NCBI GenBank assembly: GCA_002314195.1
Contig: DCCQ01000021.1
Location: 1-23,397, forward strand
Direction: 5' to 3'
DNA length: 23,397 nucleotides
Source: Bacteroidales bacterium UBA1077
GTDB taxonomy: Bacteria; Bacteroidota; Bacteroidia; Bacteroidales; UBA932
The stretch's first letter is position 1; each line of letters opens with the position of its first letter. The notes below the pieces were generated by a model that had not been told where the DNA came from, ran no database searches, and saw nothing but the letters and a program-made list of their open reading frames with translations. Shown piece after piece: positions 6,905-16,676 of the stretch. The translations under genes were made by a program, and so were the position numbers.

Positions 6905-9900
6905 ATGGAAAATACCAATCAAACAAATGAAAGAGGGATTCTTTCTCCGCGCAGATCCTTGCGTATGGTTTTCCTGCTGTTCTTTCTCTGCTGTTCCCTT
7001 GCGCAAGCAGGAGCGGGACAAGACCACAGGCATCGTTCGGACCAAGCGGAGAGAAGGACCCTGTCGGTCCATTTCAAAGCCATCGAAAAAGAGACAGGCT
7101 ATGCCTTCATCTACTCGAAAGAGATTCTGCCCGCGCTGAGCCAGGAAGTGACTTTGGACGTGTCGGGCCAAGACATCCACAAAATCCTCCCCGCGCTGTT
7201 TGCAGGCACCCCGCTTACGTATGAGGTGAATGGGAAGCAAGTCGTGGTGGAGAAGAAAAAAGCGTTTTCTACCACCCCACAGAAAGAGAAAAAGGGCACG
7301 ACGGTCAGCGGTGTCATTACCGACACGCAAGGGGTGCCTGTCATCGGCGCCGATGTCATTGAGAACGGAACCTCCAACGGAACAATCTCCGACATAGACG
7401 GCAGGTTCACCTTGGAGGTGAAGCCCGGCGCGACCTTGCGGATCAGTTTTATGGGATTCATCACACAGATGGTGTCCGTGGGCGACCACAACAGTCTTTC
7501 CGTTCGCTTGAAAGAAGACTCCAAAGGTCTGGAAGAGGCTGTGGTGGTAGGCTACGGCACACAAAAGAAAATAACCGTGACGGGTTCGATCGCCACCGTA
7601 AAGGGAAGCGAACTGGTCAAGTCGCCAGTGCCGAATCTGGCCGCCTCTCTTACCGGGCGTGTTTCAGGTGTGTCCACCATGCAGAACTCCGGCGAACCCG
7701 GCAAAGACGATGTCACCATCCGTGTACGCGGAATCGGCACGCTGACCGAAAATGCGGCTCAACCACTGGTGATAGTCGATGGCATTGAACGTTCGTTCGA
7801 CCAAATCAACGCGGATGAGGTGGAATCCATCTCAGTCCTCAAAGATGCCTCCGCCACTGCCGTGTATGGTATCCGAGGAGCCAATGGCGTGATCATCGTC
7901 ACCACGAAAAAAGGGGTGGACGGTCCGGCAAAAGTGAGCTATAACGGCAACTTTTCCGTACAAAGCCCCACCCGACTGCCCAAATTCCTGAAAGGATACG
8001 AATTTGCCAAACTCTACAACGAAGCGGCCGCCAATGACAACCCGAACTCCGAACCGGCTTTCTCGGACGAGGAGTTGCAGAAATTCAAAGATGGCAGCGA
8101 TCCGCTGTTCTACCCAAGTACCGACTGGCTGGATCTGGCAATGAAAAAGCACGCGGCCCAAACCAGACACACGGTAAACATCAGCGGCAGCACAAAGCGC
8201 GTCAGTTACTTTGTTTCGTTGGGATACCTTTGGCAGGACGGCTTGTTCAAAGAGTTTCAAAAAGCAAGCAACATCAGCAACAACAACACCTACGGCCGCT
8301 TCAATTTCCGATCCAACATCTCAGTTGAAGTGACATCCACCACCAAAGTGAACTTCCAGTTGGGTGGCTATTCCGGCCAGCGCAATTCTTCTCGCGGCAT
8401 GGCCGAAGGAAGCGACAACTCATTCTTCCGGCGGTTGTTGCAATCGCCTCCCAACGGCACAATCGGCTATTATGAAGGCAAAATCATAAAATTGGATCAA
8501 GCCGGTGGACGCTATTCGGGAGGACGCAACGCACTGGAGGCTCTCAACGACGGGTATGTAGACGTGCAATCAAACAGCCTGAGCATTAATCTCGGCCTCG
8601 AACAGAAACTGGACTTTCTGTTGAGAGGGCTTTCATTCAGGGCTCAATTGGCTTACGACAACAGTTATTGGAGGCAAAGGACTTTCCGCCGCAACGCTAT
8701 CGCATACTCTCCGGTCAAGTCAGCGGATGGGGAAACAGTCTTCCGTCCGTTAGGAGACGAGACCGATGTCGTGGCCGACCCGGCAATGGCATACGGACGC
8801 GGGCGGCAATTCTACGTTGACTGGGGACTGAACTATAGCCGGAGTTTCGGAGACCACCATGTGGGAGCGTTGTTGTTGTACAATCAAAAGAAAAAATGGT
8901 ATCACGGCCAAAGTTATCCTGGGGTACCTTTGGGATATCAGGACATGGTTGGCCGAGTGACATATAATTACGACTATCGCTATCTGTTGGAATTCAACAT
9001 CGGCCGGAACGGCTCGGAAAATTTCCCGAAAAACCACCGTTTCGGATGGTTCCCCGCAGTTTCCATTGGCTGGATTCCTACAAATGAGTCCTTTGTAAAG
9101 AGAACTCTCGGAAGCGACATCCTGTCATACCTGAAAATCCGCGCTTCATACGGCGAGGTGGGCAACGACAAGTTCGGAAGCGCCCGCTTCATGTACTATC
9201 CTTCTGAATATTTAAATGGCTCCGGTCTGAGCGGATACGGAATTCTGGGAGAAGATCCCAAACTGTATTATGGCTTCTACGAAGGGAAAGCCGGTAATCC
9301 TAATGTGACATGGGAACGTTCGAAAAAGGCCGACATTGCCATAGAGTCACGTTTTCTGAAAGACCAGTTGAATTTAACATTCAATTACTTCCATGAAAAA
9401 CGCAACAATATTCTGACCAAACGAAACACCATTCCAAGTTATATATCTGCCGTCATTCAAGATACCTATAACATAGGTCGGGTAAAAAACAGTGGATATG
9501 AAATCGAATGGGGATGGAAAAGCGAAATACGCGATTTCCATTACTGGATCAACGGAAATTATTCGTTCGCACGCAACGAGATTCTCTTCATGGATGAAAT
9601 ACTCAACGAGAAGTATCCGAACCTCAACCGTACCGGCCATCGCGTGGGCGAACAGTACGGGTACGTGTTTGACGGGTTCTTCAATACACAGGAAGAGATC
9701 GATGCCGCGCCACTGTATTTCGACAAGAAACCATCTTTGGGCGATACCAGGTACAAGGATATCACAGGTGACGGAGTCATCGACGTAAACGACCAGCAAG
9801 CTATCGGATACCCACGTTTTCCGGAGATTTTCTATGGCATTTCCGCTGGATTCTCCTTTCGAGGATTCGATTTCAGCGTGCTTTTCCAGGGATGCGCCAA

Positions 9901-10306
9901 TGCCTCAATTTTCCTGAGCGATACGTTCTATAAGCCATTCAACTCATTCGGATCGGCTCTCGATATCGTGGAAGGACGCTGGCATGCCGACAGCCCGGAC
10001 GGAAATGCCAACGCCACTTTCCCGAAACTGACGGTGGCTTACGGAACCCCACAAAACTATTACAACTCCACACTCAACCAGAAAGACGCTTCATACATCA
10101 GGTTGAAAAACGTAGAGATCGGATATTCCTTCACCAAAGCCCGTTTTAAAAGGCTTCCAATCGCTTCAGCCCGACTGTTCGTCAACGGACAGAATCTGAT
10201 CACGTGGGACAAACTGAAAATCATCGATCCGGAAGGAGTGGCCGGACGGGATTTGAGATACCCACAGATGACAACGATGAACATCGGATGCCGAGTCGAT
10301 TTTTAA
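6905..10306 (+). CDS. SusC/RagA-family TonB-dependent glycan transporter with STN signalling domain (SusC-1)
   Basis: Outer-membrane beta-barrel that imports oligosaccharides captured with its SusD partner, powered by TonB. It has 1133 residues. Order: signal peptide (about 1-38, hydrophobic core MVFLLFFLCC), STN/secretin-TonB domain (about 52-115, LSVHFKAIEKETGYAFIYS), carboxypeptidase-regulatory-like domain (about 132-202, VSGVITDTQGVPVIGADV, DIDGRFTL), TonB-box region (LEEAVVVGYG, about 209-218), plug (about 219-340, ending with GIRGANGVIIVTTKKG) and barrel ending in the terminal Phe expected of outer-membrane proteins. A DITGDGVIDVND calcium-like loop lies near the C-terminus, as in many SusC proteins. 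The STN domain pairs it functionally with the FecR protein just upstream, so it is both transporter and sensor. The susD-1 gene follows within a few bases. Confidence 0.96.
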   Translation: MENTNQTNERGILSPRRSLRMVFLLFFLCCSLAQAGAGQDHRHRSDQAERRTLSVHFKAIEKETGYAFIYSKEILPALSQEVTLDVSGQDIHKILPALFAGTPLTYEVNGKQVVVEKKKAFSTTPQKEKKGTTVSGVITDTQGVPVIGADVIENGTSNGTISDIDGRFTLEVKPGATLRISFMGFITQMVSVGDHNSLSVRLKEDSKGLEEAVVVGYGTQKKITVTGSIATVKGSELVKSPVPNLAASLTGRVSGVSTMQNSGEPGKDDVTIRVRGIGTLTENAAQPLVIVDGIERSFDQINADEVESISVLKDASATAVYGIRGANGVIIVTTKKGVDGPAKVSYNGNFSVQSPTRLPKFLKGYEFAKLYNEAAANDNPNSEPAFSDEELQKFKDGSDPLFYPSTDWLDLAMKKHAAQTRHTVNISGSTKRVSYFVSLGYLWQDGLFKEFQKASNISNNNTYGRFNFRSNISVEVTSTTKVNFQLGGYSGQRNSSRGMAEGSDNSFFRRLLQSPPNGTIGYYEGKIIKLDQAGGRYSGGRNALEALNDGYVDVQSNSLSINLGLEQKLDFLLRGLSFRAQLAYDNSYWRQRTFRRNAIAYSPVKSADGETVFRPLGDETDVVADPAMAYGRGRQFYVDWGLNYSRSFGDHHVGALLLYNQKKKWYHGQSYPGVPLGYQDMVGRVTYNYDYRYLLEFNIGRNGSENFPKNHRFGWFPAVSIGWIPTNESFVKRTLGSDILSYLKIRASYGEVGNDKFGSARFMYYPSEYLNGSGLSGYGILGEDPKLYYGFYEGKAGNPNVTWERSKKADIAIESRFLKDQLNLTFNYFHEKRNNILTKRNTIPSYISAVIQDTYNIGRVKNSGYEIEWGWKSEIRDFHYWINGNYSFARNEILFMDEILNEKYPNLNRTGHRVGEQYGYVFDGFFNTQEEIDAAPLYFDKKPSLGDTRYKDITGDGVIDVNDQQAIGYPRFPEIFYGISAGFSFRGFDFSVLFQGCANASIFLSDTFYKPFNSFGSALDIVEGRWHADSPDGNANATFPKLTVAYGTPQNYYNSTLNQKDASYIRLKNVEIGYSFTKARFKRLPIASARLFVNGQNLITWDKLKIIDPEGVAGRDLRYPQMTTMNIGCRVDF

Positions 10307-10340
10307 GACTATGATTCAGCAATTAAACGCTTTGACAGAA

Positions 10341-12122
10341 ATGATAAAAAATAAACTAACGAAACTGACCGCCGGCCTGCTGTTTATCACCTGCATGTGC
10401 TGTCCGTCATGCAACCATTTTCTTGAGATGCCCGAACAGGCGGGCATTAACATCGACTCCGTGTTCAGCAACTGGCGCAACACGGAACTGTATCTATATA
10501 CACTCTACGAACATGCCCCTTTGATCCTCCTTACAAATGACAACAATTTTTTCAATATGGGCGGAGCCTCGCGCGTCTCTCTCACCGATGAATCCGGATC
10601 ATATCCTGGGCAAAGTGCCTATACTACCCACAAGGTATACGCCGGCAACGTAGACGCGACTTGGTTTACCTCCGCCAAGAAGGGTGGAGAAGACGGCTAC
10701 GATTTCCATTGGCAAACCATCCGACGCAACTGGGTAATGCTGGAAAACATAGATCGGGTATCCGATGCCACGCCACAGCAGAAAAACAGAATAAAGGGCG
10801 AATGCCGCACCCTGATAGCCTTGGAATATTTTGAAATGTGGAAACGCTACGGAGGCTTGCCGCTCATCAAAAAAGCGCTGGACGGGAATGATTTTGGTTC
10901 GGGGGAACGGAAATCAGTGGAGGAGACGTGCGATTATATTGTTCAACTGTGTGACGAAGCCATCAACAACCCGGATTTCCCGGCCCGGGTAGAAAGTTCC
11001 ATAGAATTCGGACGTGCCACGAAAGCACTGGCCTATTGCCTGAAAGCCAGAACACTGCTCTATGCGGCCAGCGATCTGTTCAACACCGCCACCCCATATA
11101 TGGACTTCGGCGAACACAACAATCTGATATGTTTCGGCAATCACGACCCAAACCGTTGGAAGGCTGCCCGCGACGCAGCCAAGGAGGCCATCGACTATTG
11201 CGAAAGCAACGGATATGCCATCGTGCATGACCAGGGCATCGACAAAAATTACTCTATAGCCGCCTGCGCTCCCCCGAAAGACGGGAATACGGAAATTGTG
11301 TTTGCCACCTACTTGCATCCGAAACGGATAGAGTGGTGCAGGCTGGCTTATCTTTTTCGCGGTAGAGCCAACGGATATGCAGCCAACGCTCCAACACAGA
11401 ACGCAGTGGAGTTTTACAGCAATGTGGACGGGACAAAGGTGGACTGGAGCAAAAAGATCACGACACCTCCCAACGATCCGACGTATCCCTATAAAAATCT
11501 GGATCCCCGATTCCATCAGTCCATCGCCTACAACGGTTGTAAATGGTACACCAATCCTGACATGACATTGGAGTTTCACGACCATGCGCTAGGTTCCGCA
11601 TGGGCCGGCCAGGAATCCCGGCAGAAAAGAGGCTCTATCCACCTGTACGGATTCCGCAAGTACTTCAACGGGTACGAAAAGACATACGGACAAAACCACG
11701 TCGTTATGCAACCCATCTTCCGGCTCGCCGAAATGTATCTGGCCTTCGCGGAAGCCAGCAATGAATTTGGAGGCGACCAGACACAGGCTTTCGACTACAT
11801 TGACGTGATCCGCCAAAGGTCGGGGATGCCGAAAGCCGACCGCAGCATGGATCAGGAGGCTTTCCGTGACTTCATCCGCGATGAGCGGGCTGTGGAATTG
11901 TATGCCGAAGATCACCGCTATTTCGATCTGAAAAGGTGGAAGACACCTGAAAAGATGCTACAAATCAATCAAATCAACATAGTCCGTCAGGCCGATCGCA
12001 CATTTACTTACGAACGTAAGCCGTATCAGACACGTGCCTGGCACGAATGGTGGTATCTCCATCCGTTCCCTTATGATGAAGTGAATAAGAATTACGGATT
12101 GGTTCAAAATCCAGGGTGGTAA
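10341..12122 (+). CDS. SusD/RagB-family surface glycan-binding lipoprotein (SusD-1)
   Basis: Extracellular lipoprotein that forms the lid of SusC-1 and binds the incoming glycan. I prefer the ATG at 10341 (593 residues) because it opens directly onto a lipoprotein signal, MIKNKLTKLTAGLL, ending in CPSC with the lipidated Cys at residue 24; an in-frame ATG at 10311 adds ten residues ahead of the signal. Following the Cys is NHFLEMPEQ, the usual CxxFLD/E-P start of SusD proteins. Typical SusD landmarks are AECRTLIALEYFEMWKRYGGLP-like sequence (about 160-180), ALAYCLKARTLLYAASDLFN, and the C-terminal FRDFIRDERAVELYAEDHRYFDLKRW-type block, ending in LVQNPGW. Two SusD-type genes in one operon suggest that two glycan features or sizes are handled. 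Confidence 0.95.
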   Translation: MIKNKLTKLTAGLLFITCMCCPSCNHFLEMPEQAGINIDSVFSNWRNTELYLYTLYEHAPLILLTNDNNFFNMGGASRVSLTDESGSYPGQSAYTTHKVYAGNVDATWFTSAKKGGEDGYDFHWQTIRRNWVMLENIDRVSDATPQQKNRIKGECRTLIALEYFEMWKRYGGLPLIKKALDGNDFGSGERKSVEETCDYIVQLCDEAINNPDFPARVESSIEFGRATKALAYCLKARTLLYAASDLFNTATPYMDFGEHNNLICFGNHDPNRWKAARDAAKEAIDYCESNGYAIVHDQGIDKNYSIAACAPPKDGNTEIVFATYLHPKRIEWCRLAYLFRGRANGYAANAPTQNAVEFYSNVDGTKVDWSKKITTPPNDPTYPYKNLDPRFHQSIAYNGCKWYTNPDMTLEFHDHALGSAWAGQESRQKRGSIHLYGFRKYFNGYEKTYGQNHVVMQPIFRLAEMYLAFAEASNEFGGDQTQAFDYIDVIRQRSGMPKADRSMDQEAFRDFIRDERAVELYAEDHRYFDLKRWKTPEKMLQINQINIVRQADRTFTYERKPYQTRAWHEWWYLHPFPYDEVNKNYGLVQNPGW

Positions 12123-12131
12123 TTTACTTGA

Positions 12132-14942
12132 ATGAAAAGAATGATGAAAATATTATATACCAATATTTACAGAAAGCCTGTCTGCTTTCTGCTGTTTCTG
12201 CTGATAGGAGGAATATCGGGCACAACGATGGCACAGCACGCGCGGTTGGACCGGAAGCAGGACGCCGCTAAAGATTCTTGCGAGAACAGGGTGAATTTCG
12301 GTCCGATAGAACGGAACAGCGCCGCGCTTGTAGACAAGGCCGACGGCAACCGGCTGCAACGGAACTCGGTTTACTCTGTAACCCAGTCACTCTACGGCAT
12401 GATACCAGGTCTTGTCATGCGCCAAGGCCAAGGAGAACCTGGCAGCGATGACGCCTCCTTCCTGGTAAGGGGAGTGGGAACATTCGGCAACACTAACGGG
12501 CCGCTTATCCTCATCGATGGCTTCGAAAGGAGCATAGAGTCGGTCGCTTTGGAAGATATAGAATCGGTTTCGGTTTTGAAGGACGCCACGGCAGCCGTAC
12601 TTTATGGGAACAAGGCCGCAAATGGAGTCATCCTGATCACCACCAAACGGGGCGATGTCGGGAAACCGCGCATTAAGGTTGATATGACCACCGGCTTGCA
12701 GCAACCTCTCCGGCTGCCTACGTTCGTGTCTTCCGCTGAGTATGCGGAGATGTACAACCAGGCCCTGTTGAACGATGGCTTGCCCACCCTCTACTCTCAA
12801 ACAGACATTGACGCCTATCGGGCCGGGAACTCCAATCTCTACCCCAACGTGGATTGGATGGATGAAATGCTGCGCGGCAATGCCCCTCTGACGCGGGTCA
12901 ACGCCACGGCCACAGGCGGCAATAAGGTCGTGAAATACTATGCCTCCATCGGCTACCTGCTTCAGGACGGTCTGTTCGACCATACCGACACACACGAAGG
13001 TTATGACACCAATATCCGGTTGAACCGCCTGAACTTCCGTTCCAATCTGGATATCCAGCTCATGAAAGAATGGAACATGAAGTTCGACATTTTCGGAGTG
13101 ATAAACGGTAAAAACACTCCTTACCGCTACGATGTGGTGTGGACGGTACTGAACCGTTACCCTTCTACCATTCCAATGTATGTGGAACCCGGCAAACTGG
13201 GAGGTACACCCAACTATCCAAGCAACCCGATGTCTGTCATCAACGAGCAGGGTTACGCCAACTCACAGAACCGCTACATACAGAGCGCCCTCTCCACGGA
13301 ATACGACTTCGTGCGGTGGGTCAAGGGGCTGAAGGCAGGAATCCGTTTTTCGTATGACAGCTACTACTCGGTGAAAGACGGCTGGCAACGCTCCGTCGAA
13401 TCATTCAACCTGTTGCCGGATCATACTATTGGAGAAGCCATCGGAAAGAACAGCACATTGAGTTACATTTCCCCTGGAGGAAACGCTCAGAGTCTGGCAT
13501 TCAACTTCGAAGGGTACATCGACTACCAAGTCGAATGGAACGACAAGCACCGGCTGTCCGTGTTGGGATTGTACCATCAAGACAAACAGACAACCAGCGC
13601 ACAGACGCCTTATAAGAACCAATCGCTCAGCGGGCTGCTCAGCTACCAGTTGTCCGATCGCTATTTGGTGGATGTCGGACTGAACTATGCAGGTGTGGAG
13701 CGTTTCAGGAAAGGAGACCGATTCGGACTCTTTCCATCGGTGGCGGCGGCATGGGTCATCTCCGAAGAATCGTTCATGTCTGGATTACCTGCCATAGATC
13801 ACCTGAAACTGCGTGCGTCTGTCGGCAAGACAGGAAGAAGCAGTTTCGACCTGAGGTATGCCTACCGTGACTACTACGCGTACAGCGGAGACTATTATTT
13901 CGGAAACGGCTCATCGCCTACACAGGCTATGGTGGAGACAGCTTTGTCGAATCCGGACCTGAGTTACGAAACTGCCCTGACGTATAACATAGGGGCCGAC
14001 ATACGCCTCTGGAAATGCTTGCATCTGCAGGCTACCTATTTTCACGAGAAACGAGAGAATATACTGGTTTCCCGTTCCAATGTTGTGCCTTCACTGATAG
14101 GAGCCTCTCTCCAACCGGTCAATATGGGAAAGGCCAGGAAAAGCGGTGTGGAGCTGTCGGCCCGTTACGAACAGAGCTACAGTGACGGTTCAATCGCCTT
14201 GCAGCTGAATGCCACACGGATGAGCAGCAAGATCCTGTACAACGCCGAACTTCCCGTACCTGAAGGAAGTGAATACAACTATCGGAGCGGCCATGCCATC
14301 TCGCAACCGTTCGGTCTCAAGTTCGCCGGTTTCTTCCAATCTGAGGAAGAAATAAACAACAGCCCCGTCCAGCAGTTCGGAGAAGTGAAACCCGGAGACA
14401 TGAAGTACTACGACTTGAACAATGACGGGGTCATCAATTCGTATGACGAGACAGCCATCGGGAAGTCCGTCTACCCGGAATGGGAATTGGGCTTCCTTAT
14501 CGATTTCACCTACAAAGGATTTGATTTGAGCGGGTTGTTCCAGGCACAATTGGGTCGCGACATTTATTTGGGAAACAATTCTCTGGTATATTGGCCTCTG
14601 GTCAACGATGCGAAAATCTCCACCTATGTGGACACGCCTTGGACGGAAGAAACGGCATCCATTGCCAAGTATCCGCGCCTCACCACCCAAGCAAATCCAA
14701 ACAACTATCGAAGCAGTGATTTCTGGTACAAGAAAGCCGACTTTTTGCGGCTGCGTTCCTTGGAACTGGGGTACACCTTACCGTTGGCCAAGTCGCATGC
14801 GGACGCTCCTTCCGTCAGGATCTTCCTACAAGGAAGTAACCTGTTCACACTAAGCAATTTCTCCTTCAGTGACCCCGAAACCTACCAGGTGGGATATCCT
14901 GCCATGCGATCGTACAACATAGGACTCAATCTAAAATTCTGA
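12132..14942 (+). CDS. SusC/RagA-family TonB-dependent transporter, short N-terminus (SusC-2)
   Basis: Second outer-membrane TonB-dependent glycan transporter, 936 residues, clearly shorter than SusC-1 and the usual 1000-1100. After the signal peptide (about 1-35, CFLLFLLIGGISG, cleavage near TMAQ) there is no STN domain and no carboxypeptidase-regulatory-like domain. Only about 40 residues separate the signal from the plug. VNFGPIERNS (54-63) sits where VVVGYGTQKK-type sequence is found in other SusC proteins, so the TonB-box region looks degenerate. Plug motifs are intact: GMIPGLVMRQGQGEPGSDD, LVRGVGTFG, PLILIDGFERS, IESVSVLKDATAAVLYG, NKAANGVILITTKRG. The barrel ends in NIGLNLKF with a terminal Phe, and has a DLNNDGVINSYDE loop. 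It begins 9 bp after susD-1 and is followed by susD-2 after 4 bp. Without STN it is probably transport only, not signalling. Confidence 0.94.
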   Translation: MKRMMKILYTNIYRKPVCFLLFLLIGGISGTTMAQHARLDRKQDAAKDSCENRVNFGPIERNSAALVDKADGNRLQRNSVYSVTQSLYGMIPGLVMRQGQGEPGSDDASFLVRGVGTFGNTNGPLILIDGFERSIESVALEDIESVSVLKDATAAVLYGNKAANGVILITTKRGDVGKPRIKVDMTTGLQQPLRLPTFVSSAEYAEMYNQALLNDGLPTLYSQTDIDAYRAGNSNLYPNVDWMDEMLRGNAPLTRVNATATGGNKVVKYYASIGYLLQDGLFDHTDTHEGYDTNIRLNRLNFRSNLDIQLMKEWNMKFDIFGVINGKNTPYRYDVVWTVLNRYPSTIPMYVEPGKLGGTPNYPSNPMSVINEQGYANSQNRYIQSALSTEYDFVRWVKGLKAGIRFSYDSYYSVKDGWQRSVESFNLLPDHTIGEAIGKNSTLSYISPGGNAQSLAFNFEGYIDYQVEWNDKHRLSVLGLYHQDKQTTSAQTPYKNQSLSGLLSYQLSDRYLVDVGLNYAGVERFRKGDRFGLFPSVAAAWVISEESFMSGLPAIDHLKLRASVGKTGRSSFDLRYAYRDYYAYSGDYYFGNGSSPTQAMVETALSNPDLSYETALTYNIGADIRLWKCLHLQATYFHEKRENILVSRSNVVPSLIGASLQPVNMGKARKSGVELSARYEQSYSDGSIALQLNATRMSSKILYNAELPVPEGSEYNYRSGHAISQPFGLKFAGFFQSEEEINNSPVQQFGEVKPGDMKYYDLNNDGVINSYDETAIGKSVYPEWELGFLIDFTYKGFDLSGLFQAQLGRDIYLGNNSLVYWPLVNDAKISTYVDTPWTEETASIAKYPRLTTQANPNNYRSSDFWYKKADFLRLRSLELGYTLPLAKSHADAPSVRIFLQGSNLFTLSNFSFSDPETYQVGYPAMRSYNIGLNLKF

Positions 14943-14946
14943 TATA

Positions 14947-16662
14947 ATGAAAACAACCCTCTTTAAAAAGAGCCTGCTAATAATGATGTTGGCCGCCGGA
15001 ACACAAGCGTGCCATTTTCTCGACCCTGAAGAATACACGATCCGCTCAGCCGACCAGATGCGCGAAGGTTTCTATTACTACCAGTCATTGAGAGCCGGAG
15101 CCTACACGAATCTGCCCACAGGATACAATTCTATCGGCAATTCCTGGCTGGCGGCAGCATGTGACGAGGCAGAGGATGTCAACCCAATGGAAACCATACA
15201 ATCCTTCAATATTGGCAACTGGAATCAGTTTTCCAATCCCGATGACCGCTGGAGCGCACTCTACGCGGGGATTAGGAAGACATTCGATTTCACATTGCTG
15301 ACCGATAACCAGGATTGGGAATCCTTCCGCCTGTCCGACCCTACAGAATACGAGAAAAGGATGTACATGACAGACATGTACCGGAATGAAATGCCTTTCC
15401 TGCGGGCCTTCTATTATTTCGAGCTTATCAAGCGGTACGGAGGAGTCCCATTGGTGACGAAGAAACTGGAGGTCAATACGGATCTGCCTGAAATTCTGCA
15501 GATGGAACGTGCCGGCTTTGCCCAGTGCGTTGACTACATTGTGAGCCAGTGCGACTTGGCGGCCGGGAAATTGCTGGAGGAGCACGACCTCTCCGAGGCG
15601 GGTTCGCCCACAAAAGGGGCAGCTTTGGCATTGAAGGCACGTACTCTGCTCTATGCTGCCAGCGACTTATTCAACCGGGCGGAAAACACCGATCCGGTGA
15701 CCGGATATGTAGGAGGTGACCGCCAGGAACGGTGGAAAAAAGCCGCCAGGGCCGCTCTGGCAGTGTTGAATATGTCCGCTTACCGGCTTAACGACTCCTA
15801 TTCGACACTCTTTCAGTTGGGTTCAGCACAAAACAAGGAGATCATTTTCGAGCGACGTAGGGGATTGCTAAACTCCTTCGAAACCATCAATTACCCAATC
15901 ACATTCAATGGAGGCAAAACAGGCACGTGTCCATCGCAGAATCTCGTGGACGCCTACGAAATGCAAAAAGACGGGTCGGCATTCGACTGGAATGACCCCA
16001 ACCAGCAAACCCATCCTTACGATGGAAGGGATCCCCGGCTGAAGATGACAGTAGTGGTCAACAACAGCCAATGGAACGGACGCGCCATCGAAATTTGGGA
16101 AGGAGGAAAAGATGGAAATCCGATAGACAAGACCACCAAAACCGGTTATTATCTCAAGAAATACGTAGCGGAGAATTTGGACTTGACCAAAAACAACACT
16201 TCATATCATCAATGGATTTATTTCAGGTTGGCCGAAATGTACCTTGACTATGCGGAAGCAATGAACGAAGCTTTCGGTCCCGACTACACAGACTCCGAGT
16301 TCACGCTGTCCGCCCGTGATGCAGTCAACCGGGTGCGCGGCAGGGCCGATGTGAAGATGCCGCCGTTCCCGACAGGCATGACCAAAGAATCGTTCCGCAC
16401 TCGTCTGCGCAACGAGCGCCGGGTGGAATTGGCCTTCGAAGACCACCGCTTCTGGGATCTGCGCCGATGGGACCAGGCCGCCCAGGGCATCGGGGGAGAG
16501 CTGCGAGGCGTTAAAATAACCAAAGGAAGCGGCGATGGGTTCATCTACCGACCTTTTGTGGTGGAAAAACGGAGCTATGCCCCCCGGATGGCGCTCTACC
16601 CTATTCCGGCCTCGGAAATTTCGAAGTCAAAGGGAATGTTGAAACAAAACCCGAACTGGTAA
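14947..16662 (+). CDS. SusD/RagB-family surface glycan-binding lipoprotein (SusD-2)
   Basis: Partner lipoprotein of SusC-2, 571 residues. The signal MKTTLFKKSLLIMMLAAGTQAC places the lipidated Cys at residue 22, followed by HFLDPEEYTI, the usual SusD N-terminus. SusD landmarks include MPFLRAFYYFELIKRYGGVPLV, ALALKARTLLYAASDLFNR, YFRLAEMYLDYAEAMNEAF and the C-terminal LRNERRVELAFEDHRFWDLRRW, closing with MLKQNPNW. It diverges strongly from SusD-1 in the middle, so its glycan-binding face is probably different. Only 4 bp separate it from susC-2 and 14 bp from the GH16 gene. Confidence 0.95.
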   Translation: MKTTLFKKSLLIMMLAAGTQACHFLDPEEYTIRSADQMREGFYYYQSLRAGAYTNLPTGYNSIGNSWLAAACDEAEDVNPMETIQSFNIGNWNQFSNPDDRWSALYAGIRKTFDFTLLTDNQDWESFRLSDPTEYEKRMYMTDMYRNEMPFLRAFYYFELIKRYGGVPLVTKKLEVNTDLPEILQMERAGFAQCVDYIVSQCDLAAGKLLEEHDLSEAGSPTKGAALALKARTLLYAASDLFNRAENTDPVTGYVGGDRQERWKKAARAALAVLNMSAYRLNDSYSTLFQLGSAQNKEIIFERRRGLLNSFETINYPITFNGGKTGTCPSQNLVDAYEMQKDGSAFDWNDPNQQTHPYDGRDPRLKMTVVVNNSQWNGRAIEIWEGGKDGNPIDKTTKTGYYLKKYVAENLDLTKNNTSYHQWIYFRLAEMYLDYAEAMNEAFGPDYTDSEFTLSARDAVNRVRGRADVKMPPFPTGMTKESFRTRLRNERRVELAFEDHRFWDLRRWDQAAQGIGGELRGVKITKGSGDGFIYRPFVVEKRSYAPRMALYPIPASEISKSKGMLKQNPNW

Positions 16663-16676
16663 AAAATCAAATCAAC

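Noticed and set aside
9720..9800. Dockerin-like calcium loop (DITGDGVIDVND) as a cohesin-binding module
   Set aside because: Single DxDG-type loops near the C-terminus are common in SusC barrels, and the expected second dockerin repeat is absent.
10914..11585. Minus-strand open frame (223 codons) inside susD-1
   Set aside because: It is antisense to conserved SusD sequence, and its composition looks like the reverse reading of a codon-biased gene.
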